Shown here: positions 29,169 through 37,819 of the stretch, one piece after another
Layout of the letters: each line of letters opens with the position of its first letter
Numbering within the stretch: the stretch's first letter is position 1
NCBI RefSeq assembly: GCF_002994635.1
Contig: NZ_PVNL01000135.1
Location: forward strand, 248,001 to 312,000
Direction: 5' to 3'
DNA length: 64,000 nucleotides
From: Enhygromyxa salina
GTDB lineage: Bacteria; Myxococcota_A; Polyangia; Nannocystales; Nannocystaceae
The notes under the pieces: model-generated
Database searches by the model: none
What the model saw: the letters and a program-made list of their open reading frames with translations, nothing else
What the model was told of the DNA's origin: nothing
Program-made: the position numbers and the translations under genes

Positions 29169-30272
29169 GTGCTCTTCTACCCCCCAGTGAAAGACACTCG
29201 AATTCGTTTCGACACACGCACCGAATTTTCGCTCGAGCTCAAACGTCGCGTCGACGCCTACTTCCGTGCCACCGGGCGCTCGCGCGGCGGTGGAGCGCGG
29301 ATGATGGTGAAGACCGCGATCATCTTCGCGTGGCTGTTCGCCAGCTACGCCGGGTTGCTGGCGCTGGGTGGTTCATGGGTCGCAGTGGTCGTATTTGGGC
29401 TGAGCTGTGGGCTGGCCACCGCAGGGCTGGGCATGGCGGTGCAGCACGACGGCGGTCACCTCGCCTACTCCGAGCACCGCGGGGTCAACCGCGCGGCCGC
29501 GACGGTGCTCGACCTCCTCGGCGCGAGCTCCTACGTGTGGCGGGTCAAGCACGGCGTCATTCACCACACCTACACCAACATCGAGGGCGTCGACGATGAT
29601 CTGGACGCGGCCCCGTTCGCGCGCATGGCCCCCGGTCAGCCGCACCGCCGCCTCCATCGGTTTCAGCACCTCTACATGTGGCCGCTGTACGGGCTGCTGA
29701 CCGCCAAGTGGTTCCTGTTCGACGACTTCAGCAACCTCGCGCGCGGTCGGCTCGGCGACCACCGGATCCGCCGACCGCGGGGCGCCGACCTGGCGATCTT
29801 CATCGCTGGCAAGCTCGCGCACTTCACCTGGGCGCTGCTGATCCCGATCCTGGTGTTTGGCCTGGGCAAGGGCTTGGTGTTCTACGCGGCGCTCTCGATC
29901 GCGTGCGGCGTGACCTTGTCGGTCGTGTTTCAGCTGGCGCACTGCGTCGAAGAGGCGCAGTTTCCCACGGTCGCCGAAGCGCAGGCCCACACCCGCGACT
30001 TTGCGGCCCACCAGCTCGCGACCACGGTCGACTTTGCTCGCGACAACAAGCTGCTGAGCTGGTACGTCGGCGGGCTCAACTTTCAGGCGGTCCACCACCT
30101 GTTTCCACGGGTCAGCCACCTGCACTACCCGGCGCTGGCGAAGATCGTCGAGCAGACGGCCGCCGAGTTTGGGGTTCGCTACCGCGCCACCGCCAAGCTG
30201 TGGACCGCCCTCCGCTCGCACTACCGCTGGCTGCGGCGGATGGGCAGCGGTGAAGCGGTGGGGCTCGCCTGA
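29169..30272 (+). CDS. Membrane fatty acid desaturase (acyl-lipid/linoleoyl-CoA type)
   Basis: A 367-residue di-iron membrane enzyme. All three histidine boxes are present: HDGGH (residues 93-97), H(V)xxHH in KHGVIHHTYTN (about 128-137) and QxVHHLFPRVSHLHY (about 290). Four hydrophobic helices lie between them (MVKTAIIFAWLFASYAGLLAL, VAVVVFGLSCGLATAGLGMA, FTWALLIPILVFGLG, LVFYAALSIACGVTLSVVF). VxFDTRTEFSLELKRRVDAYF is the usual front part of the delta-6-like desaturases but no cytochrome b5 domain is fused. It should insert a cis double bond into membrane fatty acids. Start: tandem TTG-GTG at 29166-29171, both usable. A hairpin at 30349 follows. Confidence 0.93.
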   Translation: MLFYPPVKDTRIRFDTRTEFSLELKRRVDAYFRATGRSRGGGARMMVKTAIIFAWLFASYAGLLALGGSWVAVVVFGLSCGLATAGLGMAVQHDGGHLAYSEHRGVNRAAATVLDLLGASSYVWRVKHGVIHHTYTNIEGVDDDLDAAPFARMAPGQPHRRLHRFQHLYMWPLYGLLTAKWFLFDDFSNLARGRLGDHRIRRPRGADLAIFIAGKLAHFTWALLIPILVFGLGKGLVFYAALSIACGVTLSVVFQLAHCVEEAQFPTVAEAQAHTRDFAAHQLATTVDFARDNKLLSWYVGGLNFQAVHHLFPRVSHLHYPALAKIVEQTAAEFGVRYRATAKLWTALRSHYRWLRRMGSGEAVGLA

Positions 30273-30348
30273 CACCGATGTCGTGACCGCCGGGGGGATC
30301 AGCGACGCCGCCGTCGCTCCTGGGGCATGTCAGCGGCCGCCAACTTGC

Positions 30349-30383
30349 GATCACGGCCCAGACCATGGTTCTGGGCCGTAATC
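30349..30383 (+). terminator. Hairpin after the desaturase gene
   Basis: A near-perfect 14-bp inverted repeat (GATCACGGCCCAGA / TCTGGGCCGTAATC, one mismatch) with a 7-base loop lies 77 bases after the stop. There is no T-run. It could also be a regulatory palindrome in front of the DUF2330 gene, which starts 86 bases later. Confidence 0.45.
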
Positions 30384-30468
30384 GCTGCGCAAACTCGTGC
30401 CTGGCGAGTCGGCCCGCCACCTGCAAGAATGAATATCGCGAGACCCATCCACCTCGCGAGATGACCTC

Positions 30469-32193
30469 ATGAATTCTACATACCCTTGCTTGAAGCCCCT
30501 CGCCGTGTCCCTCGCCGCCGCCGCGGTTGCGAGCCTCGCCATGGTCCCGATCGTCGCCAATGCGTGCGGTGGGACCTTCTGTGACGCCGGCCCGCAGGTG
30601 ATGCCGGTCGACCAATCTGGCGAGAACATCCTGTTTTGGATCGACAACGGCGAGGGCGGGCCGCACACCGAGGCGCACATCCAGATCCAATATGAGGGCG
30701 ATCCCGATCGCTTCGCATGGTTGGTGCCGGTCTCGCAGGTCCCCGAGGTGCTCGTCGGCTCGCAGGCGCTGTTCAGCAACATGCTCGCGGGCACCGGGCC
30801 CACGATCACCGTCAACACCCGGTTCGACGGCGACTGCGGGTTCGCCGGGGTCGGCCTCGGGTGCGGGGCGGTGTCGCTGGACTCCTCGGTTGGGTTTGCA
30901 GACAGCGGCGCTGGCACCTTCGGGGGTGAAGAAGACGGCGGCGAAGGGCCACAGATCCTCGACCGCGGGTTTGCGGGCGCGTTCGAGTACGTGGTCCTGA
31001 CCGGCGACAACGTCGACGTGATCGTCGACTGGCTGGACGCGGCCGGCTACGCGCAAGACCCCGACGCGCCGCCGATCCTGCAAGAGTATCTGGACGACGA
31101 CTTCGTGTTCGTGGCGTTCAAGCTGCGCAGCGGGGTTGGGGTCGACGAGATCCACCCGCTGGCGATCCGCTACCCCGGGGTCGAGCCTTGCATCCCGATC
31201 CGGCTGACGCGGATCGCCGCGACCGATGACATGGCGATCCGAGCGTTCTTCTTGGGCAGTGATCGCGCGGTCCCGCAGAACTGGCCGCACGTCGAGCTGA
31301 ACCTGGCCAAGCTGGACTGGCTCGGCGCCGCGGCCAGTTCCTACCTCGAGCTGGTTGGGCTGGCGATCGACGAGGCTGGCGGCCGGGCGTTCGTGACCGA
31401 GTACGCGGGCACCGACGCGGTCGTGACGACCAGCGGCATCAACGGCGCGAAGTGGGACGGGTCGGTGTTCGTCGACCTGCCGCCAGTCGAGGTGGTCTCG
31501 GCGCTCGCCGACCAGGAGCTGCTGCTGTGCAGCAACGGCAATTGCGACTTCTTCCACCCGCAGGTGCGGCCGGTCCTGCAGCGCTACCTGCCCGCCCCCG
31601 AAGGCATGGACGAAGAGGCGTTCTGGTCCGATCTTTTCAGCAACATCGACAGCATCGATCCGGTCGCCTGGGACACCCAGCCCGGCCTGGCCGCGGAGCT
31701 CGACGAGCGGATCTTCGTCCCCGGTCAGCACGCCGTCGACATGCTGGTCGACGCGACCTACCTGACCCGAATGTTCACGCTGATCTCGCCCCACGAGATG
31801 ATCGAGGACCCGCTGTTCCACGAGACCAGCTCGCTCGGGACCGTCGACAACAACATCACGACCACGCGCGTGTTCTCGTGCGACGAGGGCCCCGACTGGA
31901 TCGAGTTCGACGACGGTCGCCAGGTCGCGCTGGAGGCCGGCGTCTACCCGCAGTTCGCCGACATGCCCAGCGCCCAGCGGATCGAGCGGGTGCCCATGGT
32001 CGGGCCGGCCCAGGTCGAGGCCGACAACCTCGACGAGATCAACGACCTGATCGAGGCGTCCAACCACGATCAGCTGGTTGGGCCGGCGCCGTGGAATTGC
32101 TCGATCTCCCGGCTGCGGCCGGAGGCGATGCTGACCATGTTTGCGCTGTTTGGGCTGGCGTGGTTCCAGCGGGCACCCCGGCGGCGGGGCTGA
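30469..32193 (+). CDS. DUF2330 exported protein with C-terminal membrane/Arg tail
   Basis: A 574-residue protein starting at ATG 30469 with a signal peptide (LAAAAVASLAMVPIVANA-CGG). The mature start CGGTFCDAGPQVMPVDQSGE and EAHIQIQYEGDPDRFAWLVPV are diagnostic of the DUF2330 family, whose role is unknown. The C-terminus (NCSISRLRPEAMLTMFALFGLAWFQRAPRRRG) has a hydrophobic helix then an Arg cluster, as in bacterial C-terminal sorting signals of the MYXO-CTERM kind, with a cysteine just before it. The protein is therefore probably exported and surface-anchored or processed. Upstream lies the terminator-like hairpin at 30349; the Uma2 gene converges on it. Confidence 0.87.
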   Translation: MNSTYPCLKPLAVSLAAAAVASLAMVPIVANACGGTFCDAGPQVMPVDQSGENILFWIDNGEGGPHTEAHIQIQYEGDPDRFAWLVPVSQVPEVLVGSQALFSNMLAGTGPTITVNTRFDGDCGFAGVGLGCGAVSLDSSVGFADSGAGTFGGEEDGGEGPQILDRGFAGAFEYVVLTGDNVDVIVDWLDAAGYAQDPDAPPILQEYLDDDFVFVAFKLRSGVGVDEIHPLAIRYPGVEPCIPIRLTRIAATDDMAIRAFFLGSDRAVPQNWPHVELNLAKLDWLGAAASSYLELVGLAIDEAGGRAFVTEYAGTDAVVTTSGINGAKWDGSVFVDLPPVEVVSALADQELLLCSNGNCDFFHPQVRPVLQRYLPAPEGMDEEAFWSDLFSNIDSIDPVAWDTQPGLAAELDERIFVPGQHAVDMLVDATYLTRMFTLISPHEMIEDPLFHETSSLGTVDNNITTTRVFSCDEGPDWIEFDDGRQVALEAGVYPQFADMPSAQRIERVPMVGPAQVEADNLDEINDLIEASNHDQLVGPAPWNCSISRLRPEAMLTMFALFGLAWFQRAPRRRG

Positions 32194-32246
32194 GTGCTAG
32201 AGCGCCGATCAGTTCGGTGTGCGTCTGGGGCCGCTCCTGATCTTGG

Positions 32247-32825
32247 CTAGCCGCCCGCGGCCAGCGGGTCGCGATAGATCGCGTCGGTATCCAGCCGCAC
32301 ACCTTCGAGTGAGGCGAGGCTCAGCAGCTCGCCAGCGCCAGCTTCGCTGAGCACCCACTCCCCCGTGGCGTTCTTGCGATACGCCTCCAACCTCGGCTCG
32401 CGCTGCGATACCAACAGGTACTCGCGCAAGCTCGGGATTCGCCGGTAGTGAGCGAACTTCTCCCCCCGGTCGTAGGCCTCGGTCGAGTCCGAGAGCACCT
32501 CGACGATCAGGGTGGGGTTGGTCGCTGCGTTGGGGTCGGCGGCGGCGTGTTCGAAGCTGCCGCAGATCACGGTGAGATCCGGGTAGGTGCTGAGGTCCGT
32601 GGACTCGACGCGGATCCGCAGATCGGAGCTGAAGACGCGGCACGGTCGGCCCGCGAGCGCGGCCGTGAGCGCGGCGCCAACGGCCATCGATAGCGCCGCG
32701 TGCTCGGGCGTGCCGCCGGCCATCGCGTAGACCTCACCGCGGAGGTACTCGTGCTTCATCTCGCTGCGCTGCTCGGCCTCGAGATAGGCCGCGTAGGTCG
32801 TGCGCGTCGGCTCGGGCGCGGGCAT
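32247..32825 (-). CDS. Uma2-family (DUF820) PD-(D/E)XK nuclease-fold protein
   Basis: A 192-residue protein. EYLRGEVYAMAGGTPEHAAL at the N-terminus, YPDLTVICG (Asp83), PTLIVEVLSDSTEAYDRGEK (Glu109, Lys123) and SLREYLLVSQREPRLEAYRK are the standard Uma2 motifs; the Asp-Glu-x-Lys set forms the presumed PD-(D/E)XK catalytic site. The family is common in cyanobacteria and myxobacteria in many copies, and its biological role is unclear. Starts at ATG 32825, where the upstream 130 bases are without a gene on this strand. The gene is complete. Confidence 0.92.
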   Translation of the reverse strand: MPAPEPTRTTYAAYLEAEQRSEMKHEYLRGEVYAMAGGTPEHAALSMAVGAALTAALAGRPCRVFSSDLRIRVESTDLSTYPDLTVICGSFEHAAADPNAATNPTLIVEVLSDSTEAYDRGEKFAHYRRIPSLREYLLVSQREPRLEAYRKNATGEWVLSEAGAGELLSLASLEGVRLDTDAIYRDPLAAGG

Positions 32826-32966
32826 GGTTCGAGTCTAACATGGGCGCGTCATCCGCCCCTGCTCCGCTGGACTGGCACCATGGAAGGACTTCCAAACGGT
32901 GGCCGGGGCGACGAGAGATGCGCGGCCGCGAAGGACGCTGGCCAGCCGTCGGATGGACGCCGTGAG

Positions 32967-33266
32967 TCACGGTTCCTGCACTACACCACCGTCGCTGCCC
33001 GATCCTCGCGCCAGGCGGAAGCCAAAAGTGTCGGCCCTAAATCCGGGCGAGATGGCGGCGCGGCCGGGCTCGCGCAAGTCGTCGCTCTTCGTCTCCCAGC
33101 AACCGCCCCGAAACACTTTGCACGGTGCGATCGGGTCAATTGGGCCAACTGGGCCAACTGGATCGACGGCTGGCTCCGCCGTGTAGCGTCGGAGGAGGTC
33201 GGCACACTACTCCCACGCGTTCTACAAACGCGATCTAAATCTGCAGGCCGAGTTTTGGCATGTCGA
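32967..33266 (-). pseudogene. Decayed C-terminal fragment of a formylglycine-generating-enzyme (FGE/SUMF1)-type protein
   Basis: On the minus strand, one frame ending at TGA (32967-32969) reads NAWE-stop-CADLLRRYTAEPAVDP...CKVFRGGCWETKSDDLREPGR...GFRADTFGFRLARG. This is the conserved C-terminus of FGE-sulfatase domains (GNVWEWCAD, RxxRGGSW, RSAxR, GFRL). The second Trp of NxWEWCAD is replaced by TAG at 33207-33209, another stop lies just upstream, and the preceding DMPKLGLQI-like piece (about 33236-33266) is in a different frame. No N-terminal part exists. The whole gap 32826-33421 has no other credible gene. Confidence 0.65.
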
Positions 33267-33421
33267 TCGGGCCGATCGAGCGTCTCGGGTGTCCAGCGCG
33301 TCGGCTCGATGTCGGCCTGACTCGACGATGCAAAGTCGAGGTAGAGCGTACGTAGCTTGGGAAACGAGACGCAAGCGTGCTCTGGGTCGTGTCGAGAGTC
33401 TCCCCGGTGCTAGGCTGCACG

Positions 33422-35362
33422 ATGCGCTGGCTTCCCGCGGCCGAACCCATCGACACGACCGCCCGCACGCGGGCCAGGAGCCTGGCGCTCGCGCTCGGAC
33501 TGCCGCTGTTGTTGACCCCCGAGCTCGCGGACGCGCAGCAGCCGACGCGGGTGTGGGTGTTCTTCGCGGATCACGGCCGCAGCGACACGCAGCTGGAGAT
33601 CGAGCTGAAGCTGCGCGCCGCCGAGCTGGGGCCGCGCACGCTCGCGCGCCGGGCCAAGGTCCGCGGCGATCAGCTGGTGGACGCGTGGGATCTGCTCCCG
33701 GCCGCGCCCTACGTCGCGGCCGTGGAGCAGATCGGCGCCGACACCCGGGTCCAATCGCGCTGGCTCAACGCCGTCTCGATCGACGCCGATCCCCAGACCC
33801 AGGCTGAGATCGCGGCGCTGCCGTTCGTGCGTGGGCTGTATCCGGTCGGCCGCAGCGCGGGTCATGAGCTCGTGCTCGAGCTCGACGCGCCTCCGCTGGC
33901 CGCCAACCCCGACGACTACGGGCTCGCGTGGGAGCAGCTGAATTTGCTCGGCGTCCCCGCCCTGCACGACTGCGGGCTGACGGGAGCCGGGGTGGTCGTC
34001 GGCGTGCAAGACCTCGGCTTTGTCCTGGATCACCAGGCCTACGCGACCACGCAGGTGCTCGCGGCCCACGACTTCGTCAACGACGACGACAACGTCGGGA
34101 TCGAGGGCAGCGATCACCCCGAGCAGCACGTCCACGGCACGGTCGTGCTCGCAACGATCACCGGAATGGATCCCGGCAGCTTCCGCGGGGCCGCGCCTGG
34201 GGTGTCGGTGATCCTGGCCAAGACCGAGCACGTCGACATCGAGCAGCCGTTTGAAGAGGACATCTACGTCGAGGGCCTCGAGTGGATCGAGGGCATGGGC
34301 GCGGACATCTTCACGGCGTCGCTCAACTACATTGACTGGTACACGGCCGACGAACTCGACGGCGCGTCGGCGGTCACGACGGTCGCGGTCGAGGCGGCGG
34401 TCGCCAACGGGCTGATCGTGTTCGCGCCCATGGGCAACACTGGACCCGCGCCGACGACCCTCGGCGCCCCGGCCGACGCCGCCGGGGCGATCACGCTGGG
34501 CGCGGTCGACCTCGGCGGACAGCTCGCGGGGTTCTCTTCGCGGGGCCCAACGGCGGACGGCCGGATCAAGCCGGACGTGCTCGCGCCTGGCCACGACGTG
34601 TCGACGGTCGACCCCGGGACCCTCGACACGTATACGCAGGTGAGCGGCACGAGCCTGTCGACGCCGCTCGCCGCTGGCGTGGGCGCGCTGCTGCTCGAGG
34701 CCTACCCGTGGCTGACGCCGGCCGACATGGCCCAGCTGCTGCGCTCGACCGCGCTGGGGGCCGACGCGCCCGACAGCGACAACGGCTACGGGATCATCGA
34801 CGCGGTCGCGGCCGCGCAGCTCTACTGCACCTGCACGGACGCCGACGCGGACACCTTCTTCGACGTGGCGTGTGGCGGCGACGACTGTGTGGACGCGAAT
34901 CCAGCGATTCATCCGGGCGCGTCGGAGCAGTGCAACGGGATCGACGACGACTGCGATGACCTGCTCGGCCCCGATGAGATCGACGCCGACCAGGACGGGT
35001 TCCTGATCTGCGCAGGTGACTGTGACGACGCTGCCCCGGGCACCCACCCCGACGCTGCGGAGCTGTGTGACAACGAGGTCGACGACGACTGCGACACGCT
35101 GATCGACGCGCAGGATCCAGACTGCGCCGCGCCCCCCGGGGACGGCGATGGTGATGGCGACGGTGATCCAGGCGGTGACGGCGACGGCGATCCAGGCGGC
35201 GAGACCGGAGCGGACACAGGCGCAACGGACGAGACCGACGCCGGCCAAGCCAACGGCGAGACGCCCGGCTGCGCCTGCACGGTCAAACCCTCGCGCGCTC
35301 CCGGTGCCTTCGCCCTGCTGCCGCTGCTGCTGGCGTTTGTCCGCCCACGGCGACGACCCTAG
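33422..35362 (+). CDS. Subtilisin-like (S8) secreted protease with MopE-like metal-binding repeats and MYXO-CTERM-like tail
   Basis: A 646-residue protein (ATG 33422) with a signal peptide (LALALGLPLLLTPELADA). S8 motifs in order: Asp197 in VVVGVQDLGF, His238 in HVHGTVV, oxyanion Asn339 in PMGNTGP, Ser411 in SGTSLSTPLAAG. The Asp motif is D-L-G instead of the usual D-[ST]-G. After the protease domain come two Asp/Cys-rich repeats (ACGGDDCVDANPAIHPGASE, CNGIDDDCDD; then CAGDCDDAAPGTHPDAAE, CDNEVDDDCD) of the MopE-type putative metal-binding motif, a Gly-Asp linker, and a tail with CACTVK, a hydrophobic helix and RPRRRP. It is probably anchored at the cell surface. Its stop overlaps the convergent VgrG stop by four bases. 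Confidence 0.9.
   Translation: MRWLPAAEPIDTTARTRARSLALALGLPLLLTPELADAQQPTRVWVFFADHGRSDTQLEIELKLRAAELGPRTLARRAKVRGDQLVDAWDLLPAAPYVAAVEQIGADTRVQSRWLNAVSIDADPQTQAEIAALPFVRGLYPVGRSAGHELVLELDAPPLAANPDDYGLAWEQLNLLGVPALHDCGLTGAGVVVGVQDLGFVLDHQAYATTQVLAAHDFVNDDDNVGIEGSDHPEQHVHGTVVLATITGMDPGSFRGAAPGVSVILAKTEHVDIEQPFEEDIYVEGLEWIEGMGADIFTASLNYIDWYTADELDGASAVTTVAVEAAVANGLIVFAPMGNTGPAPTTLGAPADAAGAITLGAVDLGGQLAGFSSRGPTADGRIKPDVLAPGHDVSTVDPGTLDTYTQVSGTSLSTPLAAGVGALLLEAYPWLTPADMAQLLRSTALGADAPDSDNGYGIIDAVAAAQLYCTCTDADADTFFDVACGGDDCVDANPAIHPGASEQCNGIDDDCDDLLGPDEIDADQDGFLICAGDCDDAAPGTHPDAAELCDNEVDDDCDTLIDAQDPDCAAPPGDGDGDGDGDPGGDGDGDPGGETGADTGATDETDAGQANGETPGCACTVKPSRAPGAFALLPLLLAFVRPRRRP
35139..35199 (+). repeat. 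Gly-Asp/Pro-Gly hexanucleotide repeat linker
   Basis: Imperfect GGCGAT/GGTGAT units broken by two GATCCAGGC inserts encode the linker between the metal-binding repeats and the C-terminal anchor of the S8 protease. Confidence 0.8.
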
Positions 35363-37677
35363 TTGTTGTTGACCTTCGAGCCCTTGACGTTGACGGGCCC
35401 CGAGCCCTTGATGTCGATCTTCGCGCCCGAGATCGCAATGTCGCCGCTCTTCTTGAGCACGATCGTCGCGCTCCCGCACTTGATCGTGAGCTCATCGGCG
35501 GCCTCGAGCAGCGCCTTGGCCTTGCCGCCGATCGAGAGGTCCTTGGTCGCGCTGATCGTCATCGCGTCCTCGCTGGTGATCCCCAGGGCCTTGCCCGTGG
35601 TGACCTGACCGGCCTCGGCGACCTTGATGACCAGCTCCTTGCCGACATCGATCTGCTTGCTCCCGCCGACGGTCTCGCTGGCCGCGCCGCCGACCGCCAT
35701 GGCGATCGCGCCGCCGACTTCTATGCCCGCGGCCCCGCCGACGCTGGCGTTGAGCGCCCCACCCACGCTGACCTGCATGACCGCGCCAACCGTCATCGTC
35801 TTGTTGGAGCCGACGGTCTCGCTGGCGTTGGTCGCGATGGTCTCGGTCCGGTTGCTGCCGATCGTCTCGGTGTGATCCTTGCCCACGACCACGGTCTGGT
35901 TGTTGCCAACCGTCACGCTCATGTCGTTGCCGATCGTCTCTTTGTGGTCGTGGCCGATCGTGATGGTCTCGTCATTGTCGACGTTGATCGTCTCGTCGTG
36001 CTTGACGTGCTTGCTGCGATCATTGCCGACCTCGTGGGTCTCGTCGTGGCCAACGGTCTGGCTCTTGTCGTTCTCGACGGCGATCTGCCAGTCCTTTTGG
36101 GCGTGGATGTAGATCTGCTCGCTGCCCGCGGCGTCCTCGAAGCGCAGCTCGTTGCTGCCGTCGCCGCCCGGTGACGAGCTGGTCTTGATCCCGCTCTGGG
36201 TCTTGTTGTCGGGCAGCGAGTAGGGCGAGGCGTTGTCGCCGTTGTAGACGCAGCCGGTGATCAGCGGGCGGTCGGGGTTGCCCTCGAGGAACTCGACGAC
36301 GACCTCCATGCCCACGCGGGGGATGAACTGCGCGCCCCAGGCCGGTCCGGCCCAGCGCTGGGCCACGCGGATCCAGCACGACGAGGTGTCGTCGTAGGGC
36401 GGGTCTTCGTCCCAGTAGAACTGCACGCACACGCGGCCCGACTCGTCCACATGGATCTCTTCGCCGCTGGGGCCGGTCACGATCGCGGTCTGGGGGCCGC
36501 GCACGTGGGGCTTGGGCGTGAGCGCGGCCGGGCGCAGCACGACGCTCGCGGGCACACACTCGAACATGTTGCTGTAGCCACCGTGCGCGCCGCTCTGGGC
36601 CTCGAGCGAGGGCAACGCCGAGGGATCGTGGCCCTCGTGCTCGACGCGGATCAGCAGCAGCTCCTCGTCGAGCTGCTCGAGCACGTGGCCGTCGGGCATG
36701 AACTTGAGCCCGGCGCGAAACCCAATCGCGTTGCCGCGGCCGAACCCACGCCGCCCCGGTCGCGTGAGCGCGGCTTGGTGGTCGGCCGCACGATCGGCGA
36801 GATCGTCGTTGAAGTAGCGGCGGCCACCGTGCAGGTACACCCGGCGGGTGCGCTGCAGCTCGTCGGGCGCGTCGGTCTCGCTGTCGAGCAGCTGGGTAGG
36901 CGTGCGCCAGTCGAAGTCGCGCCGCAGCACCCCCGTGCTGGTCACCCGGCGGCGCCACTCGATCGCCTGGACCGACTCGATGTCGGCCTCGCCCGGGTTG
37001 TGGACGATCATCGGAAACACGTCGCTGGTGTCGATGTTGGCGGCCGAAAGCAGCTGGGTGCCATCGTCGATCAGGCGCAGCTGCTCGGCGTCGAGCTCGT
37101 CGTCGTGGACGAAGATATAGGAGATGCCCTCTTCTTCGAGCAGGCGCACGACGAACGCGAGGTTGGACTCGTGATACTGGGCGCAGTACTCCCGCGGCGT
37201 CGACCCGCGCTGGACCGAGCCCGGATCATAAGTACGGTCGTAGACGCCGAGCTCGGCGCCGAGCACCTGCTCGACGATGTCGAGCACGCTCAGATCCTGA
37301 AACATCCGGGTGTGGATCTGCTGATCGAGCAACGCGAACGCCGGACGAATGGTCAGGCGCAACATCAGGTGATCGCCCGAGAGCCCGAGCCAGTCGATCG
37401 CGGTGATGATCCCGTAGACCGAGCGGATGAACTCTTCGCGGACCAGGTTGATCTGCGCGTCGTGACCGAGCAGGCCCTCGAACGCGTAGTCGACGTCGGC
37501 GGTCACGATGTCGGCGACGATCGTATAGGGCTCGGACACCGCCTCGGTCATGCGAAACCGGTGGACCCGAACGTCGGCGGGCAGCGTACCGGTGCCGCTC
37601 TCGAGCTCGTAGCCCAGCGTTGGCAGCTGGCCCCGCGCTGGCTTGTCCCCGGAGGGCGATGGTGAGTCGGGGGGCAT
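35359..37677 (-). CDS. VgrG-type type VI secretion spike protein (orphan)
   Basis: A 772-residue protein. Residues about 12-340 form the gp27-like part (FEGLLGHDAQINLVREEF, YGIITAIDWLG, YCAQYHESNLAFVVRLLEEEGI). Then the gp5 OB-fold: ARVTGP-like TAIVTGPSGEEIHVDESGRV, WIRVAQRWAGPAWGAQFIPRVG, GNPDRPLITGCVYNGDN. The last 200 residues are a beta-helical needle of about 8-residue repeats of the VGNDxTxxV kind, turning glycine-rich (VGGAxxxxVGG). There is no extra C-terminal enzyme domain, so effectors would have to bind it. No tss genes, PAAR or immunity gene lie nearby. Start ATG 37677; a TTG at 37695 is in frame. Confidence 0.92.
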   Translation of the reverse strand: MPPDSPSPSGDKPARGQLPTLGYELESGTGTLPADVRVHRFRMTEAVSEPYTIVADIVTADVDYAFEGLLGHDAQINLVREEFIRSVYGIITAIDWLGLSGDHLMLRLTIRPAFALLDQQIHTRMFQDLSVLDIVEQVLGAELGVYDRTYDPGSVQRGSTPREYCAQYHESNLAFVVRLLEEEGISYIFVHDDELDAEQLRLIDDGTQLLSAANIDTSDVFPMIVHNPGEADIESVQAIEWRRRVTSTGVLRRDFDWRTPTQLLDSETDAPDELQRTRRVYLHGGRRYFNDDLADRAADHQAALTRPGRRGFGRGNAIGFRAGLKFMPDGHVLEQLDEELLLIRVEHEGHDPSALPSLEAQSGAHGGYSNMFECVPASVVLRPAALTPKPHVRGPQTAIVTGPSGEEIHVDESGRVCVQFYWDEDPPYDDTSSCWIRVAQRWAGPAWGAQFIPRVGMEVVVEFLEGNPDRPLITGCVYNGDNASPYSLPDNKTQSGIKTSSSPGGDGSNELRFEDAAGSEQIYIHAQKDWQIAVENDKSQTVGHDETHEVGNDRSKHVKHDETINVDNDETITIGHDHKETIGNDMSVTVGNNQTVVVGKDHTETIGSNRTETIATNASETVGSNKTMTVGAVMQVSVGGALNASVGGAAGIEVGGAIAMAVGGAASETVGGSKQIDVGKELVIKVAEAGQVTTGKALGITSEDAMTISATKDLSIGGKAKALLEAADELTIKCGSATIVLKKSGDIAISGAKIDIKGSGPVNVKGSKVNNN

Positions 37678-37819
37678 GACCGGCGCGTGCGCCAAGCATC
37701 ACCTGCTCACGACCGTCGATCAAGCACGACGTCCGACAGTCCGCCCGCGCGTGCGAGCGCGGGTCGAGTCGGTGTCCAACCGGGAACAGGGCCGCCCCGG
37801 TCTGGCGGACGGCGCTCAC

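Noticed and set aside
32810..32845. tRNA T-arm-like GGTTCGAGTCTAAC
   Set aside because: No matching acceptor, D-arm or anticodon stem can be drawn; it is the start region of the Uma2 gene.
33138..33160. TGGGCCAAC short tandem repeat as a regulatory element
   Set aside because: It is explained by the VGPVGP codons of the FGE-like relic.
33207..33209. TAG as a recoded amino acid in the FGE-like fragment
   Set aside because: There are further stops and a frame change upstream and no N-terminal part, so decay explains it better.
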